Below, in pieces: positions 1-10,121 of a stretch of 64,000 nucleotides of DNA. The DNA is from Novakomyces olei. Its lineage: Eukaryota > Ascomycota > Novakomycetes > Novakomycetales > Novakomycetaceae. The position numbers were made by a program, and so were the translations under genes. The notes under the pieces were generated by a model. That model had not been told where the DNA came from and did not search any database. It saw nothing but the letters and a program-made list of their open reading frames with translations. How positions within the stretch are numbered: position 1 is the stretch's first letter; every line of letters starts with the position of its first letter. The stretch spans positions 533,001 to 597,000 of the forward strand of contig JADEYG010000004.1 of the NCBI GenBank assembly GCA_016906335.1. The letters run 5' to 3'.

Positions 1-3
1 AAA

Positions 4-34
<31 letters not shown>

Positions 35-43
35 ACAAATAAA
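1..43. repeat. (AAAT)n microsatellite
   Basis: Tetranucleotide run at the window edge, inside the predicted second intron of the J-domain gene. Its left extent is not visible. Confidence 0.9.
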
Positions 44-63
44 CTATCAAGCTTCCAACATAC

Positions 64-207
64 CCTGTCGCCGATACTGCGCCTTTATATGCTCGTCGCC
101 CGAATGCCTTTCGATCCCGCTAAAATCTGTTAAATGTGTCTGAATAAAATAAAATCATACAGGATAGCATAGTAGTCAACAGAGCCATCGTCTTCAGGTT
201 TGGGCAT
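64..207 (-). CDS. J-domain (DnaJ/Hsp40) protein, 5' part only
   Basis: Two exons of a gene running off the left edge: exon 1 complement(161..207) and exon 2 complement(64..119), joined in phase 2 across a 41-nt intron, with a further donor (gtatgt) at 63. The peptide starts MPKPEDDGSVDYYAILGI and continues with EHIKAQYRR, matching helix I and the start of helix II of a J-domain (family pattern DYYxxLG...IKxxYRR). The HPD motif would lie in the next exon, outside the window. J-domain proteins stimulate Hsp70 ATPase. Which subfamily this is cannot be told from about 34 residues. The visible part of the second intron contains an (AAAT)n repeat. The start was chosen as the only ATG giving the J-domain frame. 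Confidence 0.72.
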
Positions 208-705
208 CGCTTCTGCCTCGGATCACAGACGGCAGCTGCCGTATATTAACTACGCACGTGAGCGGCAAACAAGTCTGTCACATGTGTACGCTATACGAGC
301 GCTACGCCTTCAGCAAAGGCCATCGTCTGCTTTGAGTTTGCCTTCATTCATGGATGGCAGCTGTTGTTATTGTATGTATTCGGTGTAGTATATATATAAA
401 TTTATATGGAACAGTTAATATAGTGAGAAATTACAAGTGTATGATTTATGATAAGAACGACAAGTCGACTTTAAATATTATTAAAAAAAAAAAAAGATAA
501 ATACAAGTACGAGGACCCGATAAACGAGCCGCTGCTAAACAAGATCTTCAATGAATCGCAGAATAATGCGGTCTTTTTTACCAGCGTAGCCGAGCGTTCT
601 TTTGCAAATACAAACGTTTCGTCTCGTCTATTGTACATACTATTTTATTGAAAGTCGAATAAAATTTATCAATTAATGTATACATCTAATATTCTTTAAT
701 CTATT
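208..705. other. Spacer between J-domain gene start and SNF2 gene end
   Basis: It should hold the promoter of the J-domain gene and the 3' UTR of the SNF2 gene. A stretch at about 475-651 is open in more than one frame and has higher GC than its surroundings, and a 13-A run lies at 483-495. No gene can be supported here (see findings). Confidence 0.5.
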
Positions 706-2977
706 CTATTCGCCCAATCGATCCTGATGTAGGCCCATTGGCTTGAAAGCTTCTCCCTCAATACTCCTCGCTTCCTCGGAAAACGCCTCCGTAGACCGAT
801 CCATCAGTCTCTGTAAATCAGCATCTGAAATAATCTCATCCCCCTCTGCTTTGACAACAAAGTTTTCCGATTGGTTTCGAAGCATCACTTGCGGAATCTC
901 TGCTAATTCATCAGAATCCTCGTCGACACCATTACTGTCTGGCTTTTGAGTATTGCCTCTCCTCTTTGTCCGACCAAACTTTCCGTTTTGTATAACTAGT
1001 TGCTCGAGTTTCCGTTTCCGATTTGCCTTGTCCAGAATAGCGGTCTCCACACTATTAGCACTAGCCAGCCGGTAGACGATTACTGGCAATGTTTGGCCAA
1101 TACGATGAACACGGTCCTGTGCCTGCAAATCCTGCTGAGGATTCCAATCAGAATCGTATATGATGACCGTGTCGGCCGCAGTCAGATTAATCCCTAATCC
1201 ACCGGCACGAGTAGAAATGAGAAAGACAGATATCGATTTATTGTTATTAAACTGTGCAATTTGCTCACTGCGCTCTTGCTGGGAAAAGGACCCATCGATT
1301 CTGCAAACTTGCCAACCCTTCACGTCCTCCAGCCATAATTGTAACAGGTCCAGCATTGAGGTAAACTGACTGAAAATGAGTGTGCGGTGGCCTTTATCTT
1401 TGAGCGATCCAAGTAGCCGGTCAAGCAACATCATTTTTCCAGACTCTGTCATGAGAGTCTTGTCCGCAATGTACCGATCCGTCCCGGCAACTACCGGATG
1501 GTACAGCAGGTAAGGATGGTCACAGACTTTACGCAACTGCATAATCATATTACGGAGCCCTAGGCGGGACAAGGGTTCGTGCTCCTTGCCATTCGGTTGC
1601 CCTAACACTTGTTCATTGGGCTCGGTTTCAGATTCAGATTCGTCAGCTGGTTCTTCTTCACTTGCATTATCTTTTCTACTTTCTCCTCCTTCTTCTTCTT
1701 CGTCCTCATCCGACTCGCGATAATTGACCTTTTGCCTATGCCGTTTGCCAGTGCTCGATATATTACGTTTACGCAGAGGACGAGAACCATAAAGCTCATT
1801 CATATACTCCCGCAGTTTACCGTCAAGAATAGCCGCATAAATCTGCGTTTGCGTCTGTGTCATTGGCGCATAGAGCACATACTCCCGCTTCGGTGGAAGC
1901 GAAAGCTCAACGTCCGATTTGACTCGTCGCAATAAAAACGGCTTTAATATATGATGCAGGTTGGATACAAGATGATCCTGCTTCTCCTTTTGCAAAAGGT
2001 CTTGATTGGATGCTTCGGCGCTGGCAGAATCATCGTGCAACACGGAAAAATCAAACCATTTTTGAAACATTTCCAAATCGTCAAAGATATCGGGCAGCAG
2101 GAAATTCAGTAATGTCCATAATTCAGCCAGATTGTTTTGTAAAGGTGTGCCTGTAAGCAACAGTCTATTTGCAGTTTCATAGCTCTTGAGTTCTTTGATC
2201 AAACGGCAATTCAAATTTTTAATACGATGGCCCTCGTCTACAACGACGTACTTCCAATGGTAATTGTGCAAGAACTTTCTGTCGTTCATCACCATCTCAT
2301 AGGACGTCACAACAATAGGAAACTTTGCCGTCCCGATCAGTGATCGCTGTAGGTACTTTTGTCTCTGTACCCGTCGCTCGTCCTTTGTCCCGTGGTACAG
2401 TATACAGGGTATTTTGGGGGCAAATTTCTTTATCTCCGCGGTCCAGTTTGCAATAGTGGACAAGGGCGCAGCTACGAGAAACGGTCCGTTTGAACCAACC
2501 TGCCTCAGGAAAGCAAAGAAGGCTATCGTCTGTAAGGTCTTGCCGAGACCCATTTCGTCGGCCAAAATGCCGTTCAGGCCGTTGGAATAAAGCGAAATAA
2601 GCCATTCGAGTCCAGCTAGCTGGTAGTCTCGCATAGCACACCCCGTCACTAGTTCAGGCTGTCGCGTAGTAGAAGAAGGTTTAGTAGGAGCATTGATATT
2701 TTCGCTGGCAGATTCTTCATCTTGCCCTGTTCCGTTCGCCCTATTTCTAGTGTTTGCCGGCCGTTTTCGCGGTCCACTTTCCAAAGCTTCCCGTAACCCT
2801 TTCTGCCGCTGCTCATCTTGCTCACGTTCCAGTTTTTCCGATAAAATTGACGTATAGATTTTGGATTTTTCAATAAGAAATTGGAGACGCGCGTACTTTC
2901 GATCGCTGTCCAGTTTGGAGATATCCTACTCGGCGTTAGTAACGCAAAACAATGAGAATACCGACCTCTGCGGCCAT
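706..2977 (-). CDS. IRC5: SNF2-family chromatin remodeler, DDM1/HELLS/Irc5-like
   Basis: Predicted as complement(join(706..2925, 2966..2977)), 743 aa. It has a two-lobe SNF2 ATPase: motif I DEMGLGKT near residue 129, motif II DEGHRIKN near 232, LLTGTPLQNN, and motif VI QDRVHRIGQ near 609. The DEGH box and overall layout fit the DDM1/HELLS/Irc5 subfamily, which moves nucleosomes and acts in heterochromatin, cohesin loading or recombination depending on species. An acidic insert (ESDEDEEEEGGESR) separates the lobes near residue 380. The long exon stays open upstream as far as a TACTAAC...TAG acceptor, which gives an N-terminal coiled region (LQFLIEKSKIYTSIL) typical of the group. The first exon is only MAAE, and its donor (gtcggt) is unusual, so the first four residues are less certain. 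Confidence 0.9.
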
Positions 2978-3824
2978 TCGGCCCGAGACGCGTTGTCCTA
3001 TCAGTGTTTATAACGTGTATTCTTATATATTATTATATATATTATTATATAAACGAATATATATATAAATTACTCTAAATTACTACAAATTACGCGGATT
3101 TTTATATTTACATACGCGAAAAGTGCCATTCGCTTATTGCCCACGTGTAGAGTTTAGTGCACATGTCTTTACTGTACTCTTTCTGCACTTTAAATTAATA
3201 TATTATATATTATTTGATATTAATTTAATTAAATATTTAATAATAATTAATAATATTAATATTATAAATATAACAAATATCTTATAAAAAAAAATTTTAA
3301 ATTTTAAATTTTTTGCACCTAATATACAGTTAACATTTATAATATTTGTTATTATTTTATTTATATTATTATATAATTTATTATTATTATTATTATGATA
3401 ATGATTATTATCATAAATTATTATACATTATTTAATATATTATTAATAACTATAATTATTATATAATATTTATATTAAACATTTAATTATATACTTTTAG
3501 TATTATATACTTAATAATATATAATAATATATTTAATATTTAATAATATATTTATTGTAAAATATAATAGTTTAAGTTAATATATTATATTTAATAATAT
3601 ATTATATTTTATATAATAATAAAATAAATTTATTGTATATATATATTTATAAGATTTTCTTAGCATATAGTGGAATTTATAATTAAGGCAACGATAATCT
3701 AATTTACCTTAGGGGCAATGTAGGCATAAAAGGTAGGCCATGCACGACAAGAGCATGTCTAGCATGACTACATTATCACATGCAGCCGCGTAATTTTAAT
3801 ATATATATATATTATTGACCAGAG
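2978..3824. other. AT-rich spacer
   Basis: Between about 3180 and 3670 the sequence is nearly pure A/T, with many short TAATAT/ATTATA inverted repeats. It lies between two genes on the minus strand and carries the SNF2 gene promoter at its left end. No coding signal was seen. It could be a replication origin or simply neutral AT-rich DNA. Confidence 0.7.
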
Positions 3825-4647
3825 CTACCGGACTCCCTGCTGCTGCCCGCGTGGAGCCGTGTAAGCCGGCGCTGGCCGAGACGGATCCATCATTTGCCGT
3901 CTTTGCCCGGGGTCTAGACGGTAATCTTGAGTCGCGCTAGCAGAACTTTGCTTCCAATGTTAGAAAAGTAGGGGCGAATACATTACCTGTAGCTGCTGCT
4001 GCTTTTTCGCCAGCGTTTTATGCAAATGCTTTTCTAAAATAACAAGGTTACGCGTGTTGCAGCCATTGAGCCACTGCTCCGTCAGCTTATTGCGTAAACA
4101 TACGTCTGTACTCATTACCTCGACCAGACAGGATATCACCGGCAATGGTAGTGTAATCTAGGGTAAGCCGCGCTCTCGACATAGAACTGTAGTTACAATA
4201 AAATCAACGACACAGTTGCCACTCATCTTTGCAATCGTAGTCTGATCGAGCCCTAATTCTTCCGCGATACGTACTGTACGCTGGCTATTTGTCAAGCAAA
4301 GTATTGGGCCCAAGACGGGAATTATGCCTTTGCTAGTTAGACAGACCATTGAAATCTTTGGCTTACTCAAGACCGCATTTTGGCCAAAGCACGAACAAGC
4401 AACACAGCCAAGGGCATTCAAGTCTAGTCGGTGGCAGCGACGATAAACGTTACGGAAAAGCTTCCAGTCAGAATTAGAAATTCCGGGGAAAGAGTCCCGT
4501 TTGACGCCGTACGGATCCTTTTGGAACCGTTCGGCCATCACATTATTGAATTTATCAACTGCCGCATCTTGAGCGAGCGAAATTCCTTCAGATTAGAGCC
4601 AAAGTCGCGTAGTATCACTTGCCTTGGTTCTCAAGGAAAGACTGCAT
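3825..4647 (-). CDS. DUF4112 family protein
   Basis: Five exons: complement(join(3825..3950, 3987..4157, 4197..4327, 4367..4585, 4623..4647)), 223 aa, all phases consistent. The product resembles fungal DUF4112 proteins: a basic region ending CHRLD, a hydrophobic segment (IIPVLGPILCL), a second hydrophobic stretch (VVDFI...LPLPVISCLVEVM), then NTRNLVILEKHL, where the family has a conserved NxRN..LLE motif. The C-terminal tail is Arg/Gln/Pro-rich. The family is predicted to be membrane-associated and has no established function. Intron 1 (4586-4622) begins gcaagt, a GC-AG intron, and ends ctaatctgaag. The other introns are GT-AG and 36-39 nt long. The reading frame works only with all four introns removed. 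Confidence 0.75.
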
Positions 4648-5024
4648 CTAGCTGGCTCTATGTAGTCATGTACCCGATAACGCGAATTTCCTTATTTTTA
4701 AATAAACAATGGACAATGTGGGTCTACACTATTTATTGGTTTAATTGAATGGCACTTTAAATTTTATGTATTTATATTTAATTTATTTTACATGTGCTTT
4801 ATTTATAATTTTATAGTTATATTAGGTTGGTTTTACTTTACTTACTTTACTTTACTCTACTTTATATTTACTTTATATCCTATGTTTATCTGTGATGTGA
4901 TAGTCCACTAATTGTTATATACTACAAACTCAGTGTCCACATTTGCTTATATACCGCCATAGCGTACGTGTTCACAATATTATATGTGGTGATATCACTT
5001 TACGAACCATTAACCCGCCGTATC
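4648..5024. other. Divergent promoter region
   Basis: AT-rich region between two divergently transcribed genes, with TTTACTTTAC-like repeats around 4835-4880. No further gene was seen. Confidence 0.6.
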
Positions 5025-6010
5025 ATGAGTCAACGTGGAACCACCGCAAACGGCCATCCGGCCCCGTCTCTCGTTTCTGGAGGTATGAGGGTTTTCGTTT
5101 AGCGCCTGCTAATAGTATAGCTATACTGGGAGCCGCTGCAGTGGCGGCAATAGGCTACGTCGCCTTCGAGGAACGTGACCGAATCCGAAATATTGCTCAG
5201 CAAACATGGCATGATATGCAACGTGGATTCAGAGATTTTCAGGCTATTTTCGAGGAAAGAGCGCCTCATGGTGTAAGTATTGCTGCTTGTCTATGGATAT
5301 TGTATTGCTATTTATTTGCTCATTTATTTATTATTATTTTTATTATTTTTATTTTTTGCTTTCTCTTAGCAGCAGCTGCTGGCCCCCGTGTCACAAAGTC
5401 TTGCATGATAATTTTGATGTTGTATTTTGGATCTATGGTGCATATGTTTGAAAACCCGACCATGATTTGTTTAAACTAGGCTCGGTCAGAGTCGTTCTTT
5501 GCTGTTGTTGGTTTACTTTAATCAAATGGTCTGGGCTAATAAAAGGCTCGACGAAATAACGCGAGTGCCTGGACTTCGTCTACGCATACTCGTCGGGCAC
5601 GGCGGCGCCCAGGTGCAGACTCGGAATCTAACAACGATTTGATTATTTTTCAGCGGCCTCTGATGGACGAAGATGAAGAAGACACACCGGCTTCTCCAGC
5701 CCTGAATCTTGCAAGGGACAGCAGCCAAGACGAAAATGAGACAGAGGGAAAAGAGGAGCACGCAGGAGCGCAACCAAAAGCCACTGGACAAGAAAGCGAT
5801 AACAAAGAGGTTCAGGCTGCTTCAGAGACTCCTAGTTCGGTGTCTTCTGCTGCCTCCTTTGTTGATGTGCAAGAAACGCCAGGGTCGGACAGGCAAAGTG
5901 ATACAGAGAAGAGCGAAAGGAGTGATACTGAGCTGAGCAGTGCGTGGTCCGAGATCGAAGGCGAGTATGATAGCGATCGCTCGGATGATACTGTGGGAAG
6001 GAGCGAGTAG
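5025..6010 (+). CDS. Unknown membrane-anchored acidic protein
   Basis: Predicted join(5025..5082, 5121..5272, 5546..6010), 224 aa. Residues 1-20 are Ser/Thr/Pro-rich. A hydrophobic segment (AILGAAAVAAIGYVAF) follows at about 20-35 and looks like one transmembrane helix. After it come a charged helical stretch (RDRIRNIAQQTWHDMQRGF), an Arg-rich segment, and a long disordered acidic Ser/Glu/Asp tail. The third exon reads open straight through from an acceptor after GGCTAATAAAAG, and the second intron is 273 nt, long for this window. I do not recognise the family. The topology suggests a single-pass protein with a cytosolic acidic tail, possibly in a mitochondrial outer or ER membrane, but that is inference. 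Confidence 0.6.
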
Positions 6011-6337
6011 TGTTTGGGATACTTGGTCATTAATAAGAGGTTTAGGCTGGCGTTTAATTACGTACTCAATCGGAGTGGTGGGAGCTTGGTCTAGTTGTTT
6101 TTTATGCAGTTTATGCGTGTATTCAAAACGGTCTGGTGTTTAGGGCTGGGATGAAGACTGGTTTCTAGTCTGGTATTTTGTGGTGTTGCTTTATGCTGTT
6201 CTTTCTGCCTTGGCTTGTGTTGTGCAATTACGCATTTTCTTTAGTGCAAAAGGATACGTACATGATATTGATATTTATAGTTATATCATAATTATAATTA
6301 TACACATATAATAATTCATTTATCGTCCTTTCTACCC
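6011..6337. other. Convergent 3' spacer
   Basis: Region between the stop codons of the unknown acidic protein (+) and CTF18 (-). It presumably holds both 3' UTRs. An AT-rich ATAATTATAATTATA stretch lies near 6285-6302. No gene was seen. Confidence 0.6.
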
Positions 6338-9300
6338 TTAAAATCGCCCCAAAAATATGTCGATAGACACATCTTTTCTCACTGCATTTGAATAACCTTC
6401 GTGCCACCGAATCCAAAACTGTGGTTTAGCTTCCTGCTTTTCCTGTTGCACTGTCTTGACTCGCTTTGACGTTGGTGCGTCTTGTGGGTTTGGCCGTTTG
6501 CTTTCCTTCATCCCCGGTTCGATTATTCGTCCAAAAAAGTCCCTTTTGACGGCAGTTTGACTTTTAGTCTCCCTTACAGTATTGCCCGATGATACACCAT
6601 CTGCCGCAGATTCGAGTGAGCGAGCAGCAGAAGCTGCTGCCTTGTTTTGCTGGCAGATTCTATCCATTGCTTGGGCAATAATCTGCCTTGTTCCGTACCG
6701 TGAAGGCAGACCCGGAAGCCCTGGGCCTTGGAAAGTCAGGTTCTCCAGTGGCGGATCAAGCCGCATTATATAATTGCCATCGTCTGTCTTGAGCTGCTCA
6801 TACTGCAAATTAAAATACAGCATTACCTCTGCAACGCGCACCCATCTTTTGCTATTGCTATTCGCTACAGAAAGGGCGTTATTGACAATTGTTTCACCAG
6901 TATTTTCACCGGAAACGAGTCGCACAATAAAAGGAGTCATATCAACTCTGAATCGGACGGCACTGCTATACATTCTCTGCTCACTCGGCGCTAATGAGGC
7001 TCTTAATTGCTGTAAACTGGCCTGATTGTTAGCCTCGAACTCTCGACGGGCCCAGTTCTCTCGATTTGCTGCCTGAACCTGAGCCAGCCGAGGCTTTTGC
7101 TGTGAAGCAAACATTGTATTAAACGCGGCAATTGCAAAGGGCGAGTAGTGCAAACTCAAGTCGTGCATTTCTTGGTGGAAGGCGGCTCTCTCAAGCACAT
7201 CGAGCCAGCACAGCCAATCACAGGCAGCCACTGGTTTGGAGAGCAGATCGTCATTGTGTGGCTGATGAAGGTACTGTGCAAAACACCCTTCCGCCAGTTT
7301 TGAGTACTCTCCGTTACTGGCTACAAGCATAGCCAAGTCTGGAGTCACATCTGGAGCCAGTCTTGCTTGCGGGTCGTTGGTTTTGGCACTATTAGGATTA
7401 GGGTTATCTAAATTCCTGTGGTAGACGGTCTCCCCAGCAGCACTGCCCGACTTTTTCAGGGCAAACACACTCTGCAACACTGTGATTACCGGCTTTTCTG
7501 CGTTTTTAACACCCGTCAGTTTACTCTGCAACAAGGGCAGAGTCAGTTCCTCGTTGCCTGCAGTATTCAGCATTTGCAGAGTGTTTAAACAGCTCCGCCA
7601 ATCGTTGCCGACAAGATCTGAGACTGCCGTTAGAGCACGTGGGTCAGCCGGAAACCCTTCACGTTTGCAAATAACTTGCAAGCGTCGAACAAGGACGTTT
7701 GTGCTTGGCGCGTTAACGCTTATAGTGTGCGCCAGCGGCCTTAATGACTTTAGTGCCGGGGCAAAAAGGTCGTTACAGATGCATACAATCGGTCTGCGTA
7801 AAAGGCTGTGGTAGTGTTTGCCATTTTTCTGTAATTTTCGCCGCCTTTGCCGAGCAGTAGCCGCCTGATCTGACGTTATCAGATCCACAAGAGCCCTTAT
7901 GAATCCGTTACTGCCTGCCTCTCCAGTAGCCCCGTCAATTTCGTCCAGAATAATACACGAAGGCCGGCCAAACAGAGATCGGCTAGTGGCTACTTGCCGA
8001 ACTCTATTCTTGATCACGTGGCCGCTTCTGTCGTCAGACGCATTGACTTCCAGACGCGTGTAGCCTGCATGACGCGCAAGCACGTGAGCCATCGTTGTTT
8101 TACCAAATCCCGGTGGACCGTGGATCAAAAGAACGCGTTTTGCTGGCCGGTTAAGCGGGTCCGGCTGGTCTGTTGCCGAGTCTGGTTTTGCTGGTGCATT
8201 GCTGTTGAAGCTGTTGCTACTAGTATTGTTGCCAATGTTGTTTTTGTAATTATTATTCTTATAAATATTATTGTTTCTACTAGTATTTCGCAATGAGACT
8301 TGTTCGCGTCCAAAGACGCACTGATCCCAGCTTTTGAGCCAGCGCAGTATATCACGCACATTTCGCTCATCGTTTAAAAGATCAGTCGGCTTGCAAGGCC
8401 GATACCTGTCTGTCCATAATTGCTGAGAGGATTCTGAGCCATTTCTTGTTGGTTCCGGCAGTAGGGTGTTGCCCTGTGACTGCTGTACCCTCGTAGACTC
8501 GTGCAGAGCATGCACGTCGATACCAAAAGGCAAAAGCCGGCTAGTAGATCCTTGCAGGCCCAGCTCCATACGCTCACGGGTCCTTCTTTCTTCGAGTCGA
8601 GCTGCAGATTGCTCGTCAAACAGTTGCCCGTCTCGAAGACGCGTTCTTTTCCGAGGGAAATACAAACGCCCACCGTCGGCACAGGTCGCCGTTACGTCAC
8701 GTCGAGAGACTGAAGGTAGTCTATAGTCGTAATCGTGTCTGCTCACGTCCAACATACAATAGTCGGAGCGGACTTGTGTCGCTGTAAATGCCTCTGCATC
8801 TGTTTCCTCGCTCGATGGGCCTGGCTTTGTGCCACGAGGAGAAATTTGGGAATTCAGTAAACTTTGTAAACTTTGTAAACTTTGCAATTGATCTGTTAGC
8901 GGCTCGACAGAAGTCTTTGCCGTTTGCCGGGTAGTATTCATGGTAAAATCGCCGGCAGAGGCACCAACAGTCTGACTGGAGCTTTTACCCTTTGAAACTG
9001 TGCTATAAAGGTCAAAAGAGCCGCTCCGGCTGGTCCTTTGCCGATCGGCCGTTTGCGTTTCTTCGTCTTCGAGAGCCAATAGCACAGTTGCGCTTCCTTT
9101 TAACTGTGCGCTTCCTCTTAAATGGCGCTCTCCGTCAGCAGTGGTAAAAGGCAATGTACATGTATCTGCTCTCCTATCCTCGCCACTGCTGTTTCCAGTA
9201 ACCTCCTGGCCAGCAGCGGACAGTGCCGAGCCAGCGCCTTTACTTGCTGGCTCTGTACTTTGCTCGTCCTCCAGTGCACAGAGCACACCTGACTGACCAA

Positions 9301-9397
9301 TCGCCATGCCGCGATCGTCAGTAGTGTCGGCAGCATTGCTCAAAGGCTGTGTATCCTCCAATCCGAACAGTACTACACCCGATCTCTCGGCCGCCAT
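6338..9397 (-). CDS. CTF18: Alternative clamp-loader large subunit Ctf18
   Basis: Single exon, 1019 aa. Ctf18 replaces Rfc1 in the Ctf18-RFC complex (with Rfc2-5, Ctf8 and Dcc1), which loads PCNA and supports sister-chromatid cohesion and the S-phase checkpoint. Visible features are the TDRYRPCKPTDLL lead-in, Walker A GPPGFGKTT near residue 426, Walker B ILDEID near 484, the lid and C-domain, and a C-terminus (RWHEGYSNAVRKDVSID) like the family's conserved Ctf8/Dcc1-binding tail. The N-terminal 280 residues are disordered and hold three copies of a VL-x-(G/A)-LED motif and an LQSLQSLQS run. An Asn-rich insert lies just before Walker A. The ATG at 9397 is the first in frame. Confidence 0.95.
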   Translation of the reverse strand: MAAERSGVVLFGLEDTQPLSNAADTTDDRGMAIGQSGVLCALEDEQSTEPASKGAGSALSAAGQEVTGNSSGEDRRADTCTLPFTTADGERHLRGSAQLKGSATVLLALEDEETQTADRQRTSRSGSFDLYSTVSKGKSSSQTVGASAGDFTMNTTRQTAKTSVEPLTDQLQSLQSLQSLLNSQISPRGTKPGPSSEETDAEAFTATQVRSDYCMLDVSRHDYDYRLPSVSRRDVTATCADGGRLYFPRKRTRLRDGQLFDEQSAARLEERRTRERMELGLQGSTSRLLPFGIDVHALHESTRVQQSQGNTLLPEPTRNGSESSQQLWTDRYRPCKPTDLLNDERNVRDILRWLKSWDQCVFGREQVSLRNTSRNNNIYKNNNYKNNIGNNTSSNSFNSNAPAKPDSATDQPDPLNRPAKRVLLIHGPPGFGKTTMAHVLARHAGYTRLEVNASDDRSGHVIKNRVRQVATSRSLFGRPSCIILDEIDGATGEAGSNGFIRALVDLITSDQAATARQRRRKLQKNGKHYHSLLRRPIVCICNDLFAPALKSLRPLAHTISVNAPSTNVLVRRLQVICKREGFPADPRALTAVSDLVGNDWRSCLNTLQMLNTAGNEELTLPLLQSKLTGVKNAEKPVITVLQSVFALKKSGSAAGETVYHRNLDNPNPNSAKTNDPQARLAPDVTPDLAMLVASNGEYSKLAEGCFAQYLHQPHNDDLLSKPVAACDWLCWLDVLERAAFHQEMHDLSLHYSPFAIAAFNTMFASQQKPRLAQVQAANRENWARREFEANNQASLQQLRASLAPSEQRMYSSAVRFRVDMTPFIVRLVSGENTGETIVNNALSVANSNSKRWVRVAEVMLYFNLQYEQLKTDDGNYIMRLDPPLENLTFQGPGLPGLPSRYGTRQIIAQAMDRICQQNKAAASAARSLESAADGVSSGNTVRETKSQTAVKRDFFGRIIEPGMKESKRPNPQDAPTSKRVKTVQQEKQEAKPQFWIRWHEGYSNAVRKDVSIDIFLGRF
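8160..8290 (-). repeat. Asn-rich low-complexity insert in CTF18
   Basis: Repetitive coding DNA giving NNNIYKNNNYKNN and nearby Asn/Ser-rich residues between the N-terminal lead-in and the Walker A motif. It is probably a disordered loop grown by codon repeat expansion. Confidence 0.75.
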
Positions 9398-9850
9398 TGG
9401 CTCAGAATCGCCGTCCCTCGTCGCGTCGCACCGCGAGCTTCTAATTTACGCGTTCACGTGTCTGCTAATAATTAATTAGTCAGGGTTTTCGGCGCTATTG
9501 AATTTTATTGATCGAAAATTTGTGTGGAAAAATTAGTCAGTCTATACACTGTATACTGTATTACTGTATTACTGTGTAAAACTTTTCGTCTTGATTAAAA
9601 ACAAGTACTAAACTAAGTTTAGTACACACTACTGCAATGGGATAATACCGATTAATGTGTGCATCGCTTCGGCATCAAAATTATCTAGACACAATCTCAT
9701 TTGTGGGGTAGTATACCGTAATAGGCAATCAGAATCGCTACACATACACAATTTTTTCTCCCAGTTTTCACGCCATTTTCTGCCCGGATCTTGCACTTTA
9801 CCGATTGCCGTTTGGACAAGAGCAAATTTTGAATTTGCCATTCACGAGCA
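9398..9850. other. Divergent promoter region (CTF18 / MFS permease)
   Basis: Shared upstream region of two divergent genes. It holds TACTGTAT repeats around 9545-9575. No gene was seen. Confidence 0.6.
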
Positions 9851-10080
9851 ATGGGCTCTTCGGCCGAGACGGGGAACGCGGCTGGACGCTCTACGTCCTC
9901 CGCATTAGATGAGGATAAGGAGAAAAAATTGGCAGCCGAACGAAACAGTGCAGCCGACAGCGATTCAGACGAGGACTATACTCCGGCAGAAACGCGTAGA
10001 ATGGTTCGAAAACTGGACCTTATCACCTTGCCAATGATGATTGTAAGGCGCTCGGATTTGATTTAACCAGGTTTTTACTA

Positions 10081-10121
<41 letters not shown>

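Noticed and set aside
4431-4748. 105-codon plus-strand open frame
   Set aside because: It overlaps exons 1-2 of the DUF4112 gene on the other strand, which has family homology and matched intron phases.
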